Shown: one piece after another, positions 15,352-22,880 of the stretch | Numbering within the stretch: the first letter of the stretch is position 1 | Layout: every line of letters starts with the position of its first letter | Notes under the pieces: generated by a model | What the model saw: the letters and a program-made list of their open reading frames with translations, nothing else | Database searches by the model: none | Told to the model about the DNA's origin: nothing | Position numbers and translations under genes: made by a program | Origin: Thermotogaceae bacterium | GTDB taxonomy: Bacteria; Thermotogota; Thermotogae; Thermotogales; Thermotogaceae | Length of the DNA: 39,033 nt | Reading direction: 5' to 3' | NCBI GenBank assembly: GCA_026993805.1 | Contig: JALWSA010000057.1 | Coordinates: forward strand, 57,788 to 96,820

Positions 15352-16419
15352 ATGGACTTTTATTTTTTGAAAGTAAAGATAAGATCTAAAGCTACCGCGG
15401 AAGATATGATAGGTTATTTTTTTGGTAAGGCAGCGAAGGAGCCAGAATTCGATTTTCTGGCCGTACCTGCCAGATATAGTAACATGCTCAACATCCCCTT
15501 GGATGCAGATTATAGGGACTTCATGGAGTCTTTTAAGGCGTTGAAAAACAAAGTTTTGAGGGAAATTGAGGAAGCTGTGGAGTTAACGGATGACTTTTTG
15601 AATTATCTCAGATTTCAGATACAGAGGAAGGGTCCGGAGGTTTTCAGTGCAGAATTAGCCACAGCCGTGCAGAATAACGACGGAGAACTCGCGCATGTGA
15701 CACTGATGGAGATAATCAAGGGTTGGACGCCAAGGGCCGATATAAAGATTTCAATGAAGCCCATGACTATGGAAGAACTTTCCATGGAAAATTTCTTATC
15801 ACAGGTTGAAGACCTGGGTGATGAAAATCTCCTCGAGGTTTTGAAACGCCCCGACGTTAAGGATCTTCCGGAAATCTTCCCGATAATCGATCCGATATAT
15901 GGAAAGCCGATTACAGAGTTCGATATTGGAGATCACATATTCTTCGTAGTTCTCAATCCCGGTTCAGAGCAGCATAAGAAGAGTCTGGAGGCGGCATTTC
16001 CGAGTCATTTCAAAGACGGTGCAACCGTTAAGCCCTTCGTTGGAACTTTGGTATCTAAAGAGCTCATAGTTGGCGAAAAAGGTGGAAAGTATTTTCTCGT
16101 AAAGGTTGATTTCGGTAAAGGCATATATGGAAAAGGAATCATTTCTCGGGCTTTGAAGATTATGGGAGATATAACGAGATTTGAGGAAAAGATGGCAAAG
16201 TCTGCTACAGAGGAAGAACTTTTCAGAAAAGTGGGAGAAGTTGCAAAACAGGTTGTGGGTTCTGAAAGGGCGAAGGCTAATATTTTGCCGTCGAGTAGGG
16301 AGCGGCTGATAAAATCCACCACGTATGTTCACACTTCAACGCTGGATTTTGTAATAGCACTCCTTACCACTATTCTCATCGTAGGGGTTGTCCTGGTCAT
16401 TTCATATTTCTTCTTGTAA
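15352..16419 (+). CDS. Tail-anchored protein of unknown function
   Basis: A 355-residue protein with no N-terminal signal, a long soluble, mostly acidic and helical part, and a single C-terminal hydrophobic helix (VIALLTTILIVGVVLVISYF) ending at the last residues, so the bulk should face the cytoplasm. GGAGGTG (15339-15345) sits 6 nt before the ATG at 15352. A longer reading from 15322 would overlap glgC without a site. A lysine/glutamate-rich region with the segment KRPDVKDLPEIFPIIDPIYG precedes what could be a small beta domain (about residues 185-275). No family was recognised. It lies 1 nt after glgC and 16 nt before rnc. Confidence 0.78.
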   Translation: MDFYFLKVKIRSKATAEDMIGYFFGKAAKEPEFDFLAVPARYSNMLNIPLDADYRDFMESFKALKNKVLREIEEAVELTDDFLNYLRFQIQRKGPEVFSAELATAVQNNDGELAHVTLMEIIKGWTPRADIKISMKPMTMEELSMENFLSQVEDLGDENLLEVLKRPDVKDLPEIFPIIDPIYGKPITEFDIGDHIFFVVLNPGSEQHKKSLEAAFPSHFKDGATVKPFVGTLVSKELIVGEKGGKYFLVKVDFGKGIYGKGIISRALKIMGDITRFEEKMAKSATEEELFRKVGEVAKQVVGSERAKANILPSSRERLIKSTTYVHTSTLDFVIALLTTILIVGVVLVISYFFL

Positions 16420-16435
16420 TAGAGGATGATGAGGA

Positions 16436-17140
16436 GTGAGAGAAGGCGAACTCAGTAGGACGAAAAGCTTTTTGGACAAATTGAATCTTCCCTTTGAGCA
16501 TGTGGAGCTTTTCTTCACCTCCCTTGTTCACAGTTCATACGCCAACGAGCAGAAGCAGAGTGGAAGAAAGGATATATCTTCCAACGAGAGGCTGGAATTC
16601 TTGGGGGACGCAGTCGTAGATCTTCTGGTATGCGATATATTGTACGAGACCTATCCGTGGGCTTCTGAGGGAGAGATGTCTCGGGTAAAGGCGGCTGTTG
16701 CGAGCGAAAAGATCCTTTCCATGATAGCCCGTGAATACGGTCTGGGAGAGTATTTGTTTCTCGGTAAAGGTGAAGAAATGAGTGGTGGGAGGAATAGGGA
16801 TTCCATACTCGCAGATGCACTTGAGGCTCTTTTGGGTGCCGTCTTTCTCGTTGAAGGTTTTTCTGGTGTTAAAAGCAGATTTGAATCGGTTTTTAAGCGA
16901 TATACGGAGCTCGTCATGGAGGGAAAACTTCTCTTTGATTACAAAACGGCGCTTCAGGAATTGACGCAAAAGAAAATGAAAAAGCTCCCTGAGTACAGGG
17001 TGGTTTCTAAAAGTGGAAATGGCTTTGAGGTTGAGGTCGTCATAGAAGGGCAGGTTCTGGGAAAAGGACATGGAAGGTCCAAGAAGGAGGCTGAAAAGGA
17101 GGCAGCAAAGGAGGCTTACAGGCTTCTAAAAGGAGAGTAG
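16436..17140 (+). CDS. rnc: Ribonuclease III
   Basis: A 234-residue double-strand-specific endonuclease for rRNA and mRNA processing. The catalytic signature NERLEFLGDA is at residues 50-59 (E54, D58), the second acidic cluster is DALEALLGAV, and a C-terminal dsRNA-binding domain begins near residue 163 (DYKTALQELTQ) and ends KKEAEKEAAKEAYRLL. The only in-frame start is GTG at 16436, with AGAGGA (16421-16426) 9 nt upstream. It is followed after 3 nt by the radical SAM gene, an arrangement also common in Clostridia. Confidence 0.95.
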   Translation: MREGELSRTKSFLDKLNLPFEHVELFFTSLVHSSYANEQKQSGRKDISSNERLEFLGDAVVDLLVCDILYETYPWASEGEMSRVKAAVASEKILSMIAREYGLGEYLFLGKGEEMSGGRNRDSILADALEALLGAVFLVEGFSGVKSRFESVFKRYTELVMEGKLLFDYKTALQELTQKKMKKLPEYRVVSKSGNGFEVEVVIEGQVLGKGHGRSKKEAEKEAAKEAYRLLKGE

Positions 17141-17143
17141 CCC

Positions 17144-18127
17144 ATGAAGATAATACCGGTTTTCCTGCCGTACGCTGGATGTAAACATAGATGTGTCTTC
17201 TGTGATCAGGTGGGTGCAACGGGCGTAAGCAAGAAAATCTCTCCCAGGGAACTGGAAAGTCTTCTTGAAAGATACGCGAATCCTCAGGAAAAATATGAAG
17301 TTGCCTTCTATGGAGGAACTTTTACCGCCCTTCCGGTTGGTGAGCAGCTGGAATATTTAAAGGTTATAAGGAGATGGATGGAAGAGGGGATCGTTGAGGG
17401 AATAAGAATCTCAACAAGGCCCGATGAGATAGATGAGGAAAGGGCGGATTTTCTCAAAAAATGGGGCGTTAAGACTATCGAGATAGGCGTTCAATCTATG
17501 GATGATAGGGTTCTCGACACTTCAAAGAGAGGTCATACTTCTGACGACAGCAGGAAAGCCATAAGTGTTTTGAAAAAGTTCGAATTCGTGGTGGGAGCGC
17601 ATTTGATGGTAGGTCTTCCAGGAAGCAGTTTCGAGTCCGATATAAGATCGGCTCTGGAAATCGCAAGAATAGGAGTTGATATAGCCAGAATCCATCCCAC
17701 CCTCGTTTTCAAAACATCCGAACTGAGAAAGATGATGGAAAGAGGAGAGTATAGTCCACTTACGCTCGACGAGGCAGTTGATCTCGTCTCGGATATGGTG
17801 ATGATCCTTGAGGCGAGAAATGTCAGGGTGATAAGAATAGGACTTTATGTGCCGCCCGAGCTCAGATCGAACATAGTCGCTGGCCCTTACCATCCTTCCT
17901 TTGGAGATCTCGTAAGGGTTCACATATTGAGGAAGCTCATTGAGGAGTTTAACGCTAAAGAAATCACGGTGGATGAGAAAAGAGCGGGCTGGCTTTTTGG
18001 TTACGATGGAAAAAAGTGGCTCAGAGGAAGAGGAATAGAAGTCCTTAGAGCCAGTGAGTTCAAACTGAGTGGAATGACCTATGAGAAGGCTGTGGTTGAA
18101 TATTGCAGGAGGAGAGAGTGGTGGTAG
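17144..18127 (+). CDS. Elp3-like radical SAM protein without acetyltransferase domain
   Basis: A 327-residue radical SAM enzyme. The cluster cysteines C13, C17 and C20 (CKHRCVFC) are followed by FYGGTFTALP, STRPDEID and GVQSMDDRVLDTSKRGHT, which resemble the radical SAM half of Elp3. The C-terminal acetyltransferase domain of true Elp3 is missing. Substrate and reaction are unknown. RNA modification is a guess based on Elp3 and the rnc neighbour. The ATG follows the rnc stop by 3 nt, and the end overlaps the Ppx/GppA gene by a few bases. Confidence 0.85.
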   Translation: MKIIPVFLPYAGCKHRCVFCDQVGATGVSKKISPRELESLLERYANPQEKYEVAFYGGTFTALPVGEQLEYLKVIRRWMEEGIVEGIRISTRPDEIDEERADFLKKWGVKTIEIGVQSMDDRVLDTSKRGHTSDDSRKAISVLKKFEFVVGAHLMVGLPGSSFESDIRSALEIARIGVDIARIHPTLVFKTSELRKMMERGEYSPLTLDEAVDLVSDMVMILEARNVRVIRIGLYVPPELRSNIVAGPYHPSFGDLVRVHILRKLIEEFNAKEITVDEKRAGWLFGYDGKKWLRGRGIEVLRASEFKLSGMTYEKAVVEYCRRREWW

Positions 18128-18966
18128 GGATATTCGATCTTGGCTCGAATTCTTTCATAGCTCTCGTTTTGGACGGAAAAGAGGATGTTTTTGAAGACGT
18201 CCGAGTTGTGAAGACGGCGTTTTACCTTAAAGATGGAATTTTAAAGGATTGCGAGCGTTTCAAGGAAGTCTTTGACTCGATGAAGGAAAGAGTGAGAGCT
18301 TACACTGAGAACATCCATGTATTCGGGACAGCTATCTTCAGAGAAGCAAGAAATGGTAGAGAGTGTTTTGAGCTTATAAAAGGAGGTCTTCCGGGTAGAG
18401 TCCTCTCGGGAAAGGAAGAGGCGCTTTATTCTTATCTTTCCGTTCTATGGGATGAGGAGCTAAAAGTGAAAGACCCCATAGTTCTTGACCTTGGCGGTGG
18501 CAGTCTTGAAGTTATAAGGGGAGAAAAAGACTATTTAAGTCTGCCGTTTGGAACGAGAAAGGTCCTTGATTTAATAGAAGGAAACACCGTGGATGAAGTC
18601 GTTGAAGGAATCGTAGAAGCTCTTCCAGGCTGGAAGGGAAAAGCCGTTGGAATAGGTGGAACATTCGTGACGCTCGCTTCTTCTATTTTAGGAAGATGGA
18701 GCATAAAGGAAGTTCACGGGAAAGTGCTGACGAGGGAAATAATAGAAAAACTCATCTTCCAGTACTCGAGAATGAGCACCGATGAGATAGAGAGTCTTCC
18801 CTATGTTCCTCGTGGCAGAGGTGCAACGCTGTTTCCTGGAAGTGTTGTGACGCTGGCGCTTTCTATTAAATATGGAGAGATAGTCGTCAGCAGGCGTGGA
18901 TACAGATACGGTCTGGGATGGGAGATAGAACGCAGAAGGCGGAATGGCGTGCCCGGCGGGATTTGA
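18121..18966 (+). CDS. Ppx/GppA-family phosphatase
   Basis: About 281 residues of the ASKHA-fold exopolyphosphatase/pppGpp phosphatase family: IFDLGSNSF at the N-terminus, FGTAIFREARNG, LDLGGGSLEVI and the late GIGGTFVTLAS. Only the N-terminal two-domain core is present, as in short bacterial members. Polyphosphate versus (p)ppGpp specificity cannot be told. AGGAGG (18108-18113) favours GTG at 18121, with GTG 18118 also possible. A TTG at 18103 lies upstream of the site. Its last 22 nt, including the stop, overlap the 3' end of tRNA-Arg(GCG) on the other strand. Confidence 0.88.
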   Translation: MVGIFDLGSNSFIALVLDGKEDVFEDVRVVKTAFYLKDGILKDCERFKEVFDSMKERVRAYTENIHVFGTAIFREARNGRECFELIKGGLPGRVLSGKEEALYSYLSVLWDEELKVKDPIVLDLGGGSLEVIRGEKDYLSLPFGTRKVLDLIEGNTVDEVVEGIVEALPGWKGKAVGIGGTFVTLASSILGRWSIKEVHGKVLTREIIEKLIFQYSRMSTDEIESLPYVPRGRGATLFPGSVVTLALSIKYGEIVVSRRGYRYGLGWEIERRRRNGVPGGI

Positions 18967-19021
18967 ACCCGCGGCCTCCCAGTCCGCAGCCGGGCGCTCT
19001 ATCCAGCTGAGCTACGGGCAC
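18945..19021 (-). tRNA. tRNA-Arg (GCG)
   Basis: A cloverleaf on the minus strand with CCA encoded. The acceptor is GTGCCCG/CGGGCAC with G73, the D loop has A20, and the anticodon stem CCCGG/CTGGG (one G-U) encloses CTGCGGA, giving anticodon GCG. A20, C35 and G73 fit arginine identity. Most bacteria read CGN with an ACG (inosine) tRNA instead. Its 3' 22 nt are antisense to the end of the Ppx/GppA gene. It lies only a few nt downstream of a terminator-like hairpin. Confidence 0.92.
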
Positions 19022-19027
19022 ACCATC

Positions 19028-19053
19028 TTAAAAAAGGCGGGAATTCTCCCGCC
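19028..19053 (-). terminator. Intrinsic terminator after tRNA-Ser, before tRNA-Arg
   Basis: On the minus strand a 7-bp stem GGCGGGA/TCCCGCC with loop GAAT is followed by TTTTTT. It abuts the tRNA-Ser CCA end and ends about 7 nt before tRNA-Arg. It would make tRNA-Arg depend on read-through, or it may be a processing element. Confidence 0.8.
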
Positions 19054-19143
19054 TGGCGGGGGGAGTGGGATTCGAACCCACGGTGGGGAAAACCCCACAC
19101 TTGCTTAGCAGGCAAGCGCCTTAGGCCGCTCGGCCATCCCCCC
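19054..19143 (-). tRNA. tRNA-Ser (GCT)
   Basis: A 90-nt class II tRNA with CCA encoded. The acceptor is GGGGGGA/TCCCCCC with G73. The anticodon stem CTTGC/GCAAG encloses CTGCTAA, giving anticodon GCT. The long variable arm (GTGGGG-TTTT-CCCCAC) is typical of serine, and the T loop is TTCGAAT. Confidence 0.96.
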
Positions 19144-19154
19144 GAGCACGCAGA

Positions 19155-19184
19155 ATTTTAACATAAGTTTTTAAGCTTTTTCAA
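19155..19184 (-). promoter_or_regulatory. Promoter of tRNA-Ser (-Arg)
   Basis: On the minus strand TTGAAA (179-184 of the 19,000 block) and TAAAAT (155-160) are 18 bp apart, with a TGT extended -10. The tRNA-Ser 5' end is 12 nt downstream of the -10. The 158 bp between the tRNA and the next promoter region hold no gene. Confidence 0.65.
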
Positions 19185-19286
19185 GCGTTGGATGAGATCC
19201 CTGCTTGTCTGAATGATTAGCTGGTGTGGTTTTTTCCCGTTAATAGTTAATGATCGCGACTCCTGTTCAAGACTTTTTCTTAAAGA

Positions 19287-19295
19287 TGCTATAAT
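19287..19295 (+). promoter_or_regulatory. Extended -10 promoter of the HIT/asparaginase operon
   Basis: TGCTATAAT at 19287-19295 is a perfect TATAAT with extended TGn. The -35 region is weak (TTCAAG, 18 bp upstream). The coding start is 70 bp downstream, leaving a short untranslated leader. Confidence 0.65.
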
Positions 19296-19364
19296 TTTCA
19301 ATTGCGTTTTAATAGGTGCATATTTGATGTCGAGGAGTTATTTAGTATAAAGGGGGTGCTTGCG

Positions 19365-19703
19365 GTGGATTGCGTCTTTTGCAAGATAATTTCCGGTGAG
19401 ATCCCAGCTGATAAGGTCTATGAAGATGAGGATTTTCTCGTGATAAGGGATATAAAGCCCGTGGCACCGGTTCATCTTTTGGTGCTTTACAAAAGGCATG
19501 TTGGGAAAATTCATGAGCTAAGCATGGAGGACAGAGAGAGGCTTTCAAGGGTTTTTGAGGTCATCGCCGCCGTGGCTGAAAAGGAAGGTATAAAAGAGAG
19601 CGGCTACAGAGTGGTTGTTAACAGCGGGCCGGATGCGGGTCAGGAGATAGATCACATTCACTTTCATGTGATAGGAGGAAGGAAGTTGGGGAAGATAGCA
19701 TGA
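19365..19703 (+). CDS. HIT-family (histidine triad) nucleotide hydrolase
   Basis: A 112-residue HINT/PKCI-like protein. N-terminal DCVFCKIISGEIPADKVYED and the C-terminal triad HIHFHVIGG are diagnostic. Family members hydrolyse nucleoside phosphoramidates or AMP esters, and the physiological substrate is unknown. The GTG at 19365 was chosen because AGGGGGTG (19351-19358) lies 6 nt upstream and translation then begins at the conserved VDCVFC. Earlier in-frame starts would add an unconserved tail. It ends in an ATGA overlap with the asparaginase gene. Confidence 0.93.
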   Translation: MDCVFCKIISGEIPADKVYEDEDFLVIRDIKPVAPVHLLVLYKRHVGKIHELSMEDRERLSRVFEVIAAVAEKEGIKESGYRVVVNSGPDAGQEIDHIHFHVIGGRKLGKIA

Positions 19704-20692
19704 AGAAGGTGGTAATAGTCACAACGGGCGGAACCATAGCCATGACAAAGACACATGATGGAGTAGTGCCCTTTGCAGGGGGAAACTCTTTGATCACGCA
19801 GATCCCAAAGTTGGGAGACATAGCGCAGATCGAGCATGTGGAGTTTTCAAATGTACCGAGTCCTTACATGAGCCCTTCGATGATGTGGCACCTTTCAAGG
19901 CTCGTTCAAGAGATCGTTGAAAGAGACGATGTAGACGGTGTTGTAATAACGCACGGAACGGATACTCTGGAGGAGACTTCATATTTTCTCGATCTGACAG
20001 TTAAAACCGAAAAGCCCATCGTTTTCACGGCAGCCATGCGGAACATAAACGAGCTCGGAACAGACGGTCCAAGGAATGTGCTCTCTTCTGTAAAGGTTGC
20101 GGTATCGGATTCGGCAAAAGGAATGGGCGTTATGGTCTGTCTCAACGATGAGATACACGCTGCAAGGGAAGTCACAAAAACCTACACGAGCAATGTGGCT
20201 ACTTTCGATTCACCGGGTTACGGACCGCTCGGTATAGTCGATGAAGACGCCGTGATTTTCTTTAGAAAACCACTTTTGAGGATGCATATAGATGTGGAAG
20301 GAATAGAAGAAAGAGTGGCTCTCGTAAAGACTTTTACAGGGGATGATGGGAGGATTTTGAGAGAAGTCAAGAGACTGGGATACAAGGGAGTAGTTTTGGA
20401 AGGTTTTGGAAGGGGAAACGTCCCGCCGGATGTTGCGGACGTCGTGGGAGAAGTGGCAAAAGAGATTCCGGTCGTTCTCACTTCGAGGTGTTTTAAGGGA
20501 AGGGTTTTAGATGTTTACGGCTATAAAGGTGGCGGAGCAGATCTCGTAAAAAGGGGTGTGATTTTGGGTCAGGAAGTGAGTGCGCAAAAAGCAAGGATAA
20601 AGCTGATGATTGTTTTAGGAAAGACCGGGGATAGAGAAGAGATAAGGAAGTACTTCGAGACGACGAGGATGAGGGGGGAGCTCCAGATTTGA
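19700..20692 (+). CDS. L-asparaginase
   Basis: A 330-residue amidohydrolase converting asparagine to aspartate and ammonia. The nucleophile motif TTGGTIAMT (T12) is at the N-terminus, and HGTDTLEETSYFL (T87, D88) is the second active-site signature. AMRNINELGTDGPRN follows. No signal peptide is present, so it should be cytoplasmic. It is translationally coupled to the HIT gene upstream (ATGA) and to the permease downstream (TTGA). Confidence 0.94.
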   Translation: MKKVVIVTTGGTIAMTKTHDGVVPFAGGNSLITQIPKLGDIAQIEHVEFSNVPSPYMSPSMMWHLSRLVQEIVERDDVDGVVITHGTDTLEETSYFLDLTVKTEKPIVFTAAMRNINELGTDGPRNVLSSVKVAVSDSAKGMGVMVCLNDEIHAAREVTKTYTSNVATFDSPGYGPLGIVDEDAVIFFRKPLLRMHIDVEGIEERVALVKTFTGDDGRILREVKRLGYKGVVLEGFGRGNVPPDVADVVGEVAKEIPVVLTSRCFKGRVLDVYGYKGGGADLVKRGVILGQEVSAQKARIKLMIVLGKTGDREEIRKYFETTRMRGELQI

Positions 20693-21696
20693 GCGATAGA
20701 AGGCTTGCTTTGGTATTAACGATAGTCTATTTCTTCTTGGTGGCTCTTGTTTTTTCCATACAAGAGGTCGCTGCAATTATTGTTGTTACTTTTATAAATG
20801 TAGCGATATTGGGTGCTCTCTCCAATTATCTTTACAAGTACATAAAATCTCGTGTTGTGAGTAACACGGTTGCTCTTGTTGTTTTCTTCTTGATGCTTTT
20901 GCTGGCCCTTTATCTCATAATTCCAGCTGTTTTGAAGGAATTCGGTAGCTTTTACTCAGTTATCATGGAGAATGTGAAAACACATGCTTGGAGAAGCTAC
21001 ATAAAAAATGAGCAGCTTCTCAACTTTGTTGAAAAACTCTTTGAGTATTTGAAACCTACTGCCGAAGATTACGTCAAGGGAGAAATTGCCAGGATAACCG
21101 CTTCTATACCGAGTTTTGCCCTTCAACTCTTTTTCATAATACTTGGAACGATTTATTCACTTATTTATATAGACCAGCTGAAGAAATTTCCGGAAATGCT
21201 TTATCCGAGGAGAGTGTGGAGGATTTCAGATCCATTTGTTGAAGATCTTTTTGCAAATTTGCGCAGGTTCGTACAGGCGGTTTTTGTTACGGCACTCATA
21301 ACGGGCATGCTGTTTTTCTTGATTTTTGAGATTATGGGTCTCAAATACAGTGTGACCATTGGGGTATGGGCGTTCCTGACGAATTTCATTCCCATAGTGG
21401 GGGTTATTTTCGAGTATGTGCCGGTATTTCTCTTTTCGCTTTCTTTGGGGCTTAAAGGAGTAATCCTCATGGCTGTTTTCACTCTCATCATTCACACCAT
21501 AGCTTTTGTGACGTTCCTTTCCATGATGAAAGGATATACGAAGATAAATCCCGTTGTTATGCTATTCTTTATAATGATAATGTGGAGATTCCAGGGACTT
21601 CTTGGTATATTCATAGCTGTACCTATAACGATTTTCATATCCGTTTTCTGGAAGCATTTCTTGAGGCCCTTCTTTGAGGGGGGTGTGACAGGTTGA
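20689..21696 (+). CDS. AI-2E family (TqsA/YdiK-like) membrane permease
   Basis: A 335-residue integral membrane protein with about eight hydrophobic segments and the long periplasmic-side insert (about residues 75-140) typical of the family. LTNFIPIVGVIFEYVPV and the C-terminal GLLGIFIAVPITIFISVFW are characteristic. The transported substrate is unknown, and despite the family name members include ion antiporters. The TTG start overlaps the asparaginase stop (TTGA), and the end again has a TTGA overlap with the TPR gene. Confidence 0.85.
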   Translation: MSDRRLALVLTIVYFFLVALVFSIQEVAAIIVVTFINVAILGALSNYLYKYIKSRVVSNTVALVVFFLMLLLALYLIIPAVLKEFGSFYSVIMENVKTHAWRSYIKNEQLLNFVEKLFEYLKPTAEDYVKGEIARITASIPSFALQLFFIILGTIYSLIYIDQLKKFPEMLYPRRVWRISDPFVEDLFANLRRFVQAVFVTALITGMLFFLIFEIMGLKYSVTIGVWAFLTNFIPIVGVIFEYVPVFLFSLSLGLKGVILMAVFTLIIHTIAFVTFLSMMKGYTKINPVVMLFFIMIMWRFQGLLGIFIAVPITIFISVFWKHFLRPFFEGGVTG

Positions 21697-22880
21697 GAAG
21701 ATTCTTTTTGGTTTTTCTTGCAGTCTTCATCTTTTCGGTTGTAACAGGGATAACTTTAGATGAGATAAGGGAGATTTCCAAGTCTGATCCAGAAAGAGCA
21801 TATATGCAGCTCATGAGATATCTGAAGGATCATCCAGGTGACGAGAAAGCTTTGAGGCTTGGAAAGATTATTGCCGCTAAAAGAGAGCTGATGAAAAACC
21901 AAACGATTTCTGACGCTGTGTTGAAGGAGAATACGAGGGAACTTATAAAGAAGATGAGTCAGCTCAAAAATATAAACAAGCACACGATGGCTTTGATAGA
22001 GACGATGTTGCCGGATTTTTACGACACGCTGAGAAGTATGGTTTTGGATTTTTCAGAGGAAGCCTTCAAAGTATGTGAGATATTGCCTGAGAGGGTCAGG
22101 GAGCCAGAGGGTCTCGAAAGAGAGGTTGTTGATAGATTCATTGAAAATCCTCTGGGTTTTGATCCTTCAGTTATAAACAAACTAAGATGTATGAACCTAT
22201 CGAGATTGAAGAGAAAAGTATCGGCTTATCTTAGAACGAAATTGGTGGAGAAAAATTACATGGCTGCTTCAAGATTGGTTGAAATGCTGTCTCTCAGCCT
22301 TCCTGAAGCCACCCAGCTCAAGCTTTACTCGGACTTGGCTCAGCAGCTATCCACAATCGATGTTTCTTCAATGAGCGTTGAGGATTTTGAGGATCTTGTG
22401 AACAAGTACGAGAAGATAACGCTTCAGAAGGAAAAGCTCGCGAGCAGGATCAAAGCAATCTATCTCATGCTTTCTGAAAGAATGGATCTTTCGTTTTGCG
22501 AGGACAGAGAAATATGTCCAGAGATAAGGAAGGTTTCTGAAGTAACAAATGTTTCGACATCTTCAGAGAGCGCGGCTTCAAAGACGGAGATTTTGAAGAG
22601 GGGATTTGACCAGCCATGGAAAACGGCACTTTTTGTGATATTAGCAGTTGCAACCAGCATGACCTTGGTGCTCATTATTATAAAAGCGAGGGATCCGAAA
22701 AGGAGAATCTTCAGGATAAAGAAAAAGCTCGAAAGAGATCCCATGAATCCACAACTTCATATAAAACTCGCATCACTATATGAAGAGATGGGAAAGACTG
22801 AAGAGGCCATGGAGGAGTACAGGATAGCATATAAGCTCTTCAACTCGGAGCGGGACTCTTCTGGAAATGATCGAAGCTGA
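21693..22880 (+). CDS. Secreted helical protein with C-terminal TM and TPR motif, function unknown
   Basis: A 395-residue protein: signal sequence (RRFFLVFLAVFIFSVVTG), a large helical domain of about 280 residues, a transmembrane helix (ALFVILAVATSMTLVLIII, about 313-331), then a short cytoplasmic segment with one clear TPR (NPQLHIKLASLYEEMGKTEE and the helix after it). The topology suggests that a periplasmic helical-repeat sensor or scaffold is tied to a cytoplasmic protein-interaction motif. No family was recognised. The TTG start overlaps the permease stop. The last 41 bp overlap the convergent ricT-like gene. Confidence 0.72.
   Translation: MRRFFLVFLAVFIFSVVTGITLDEIREISKSDPERAYMQLMRYLKDHPGDEKALRLGKIIAAKRELMKNQTISDAVLKENTRELIKKMSQLKNINKHTMALIETMLPDFYDTLRSMVLDFSEEAFKVCEILPERVREPEGLEREVVDRFIENPLGFDPSVINKLRCMNLSRLKRKVSAYLRTKLVEKNYMAASRLVEMLSLSLPEATQLKLYSDLAQQLSTIDVSSMSVEDFEDLVNKYEKITLQKEKLASRIKAIYLMLSERMDLSFCEDREICPEIRKVSEVTNVSTSSESAASKTEILKRGFDQPWKTALFVILAVATSMTLVLIIIKARDPKRRIFRIKKKLERDPMNPQLHIKLASLYEEMGKTEEAMEEYRIAYKLFNSERDSSGNDRS

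Noticed and set aside
19144-19286. Possible small gene or RNA between tRNA-Ser and the HIT promoter
   Set aside because: There is no open frame with a ribosome-binding site. Only the divergent promoter elements are supported.
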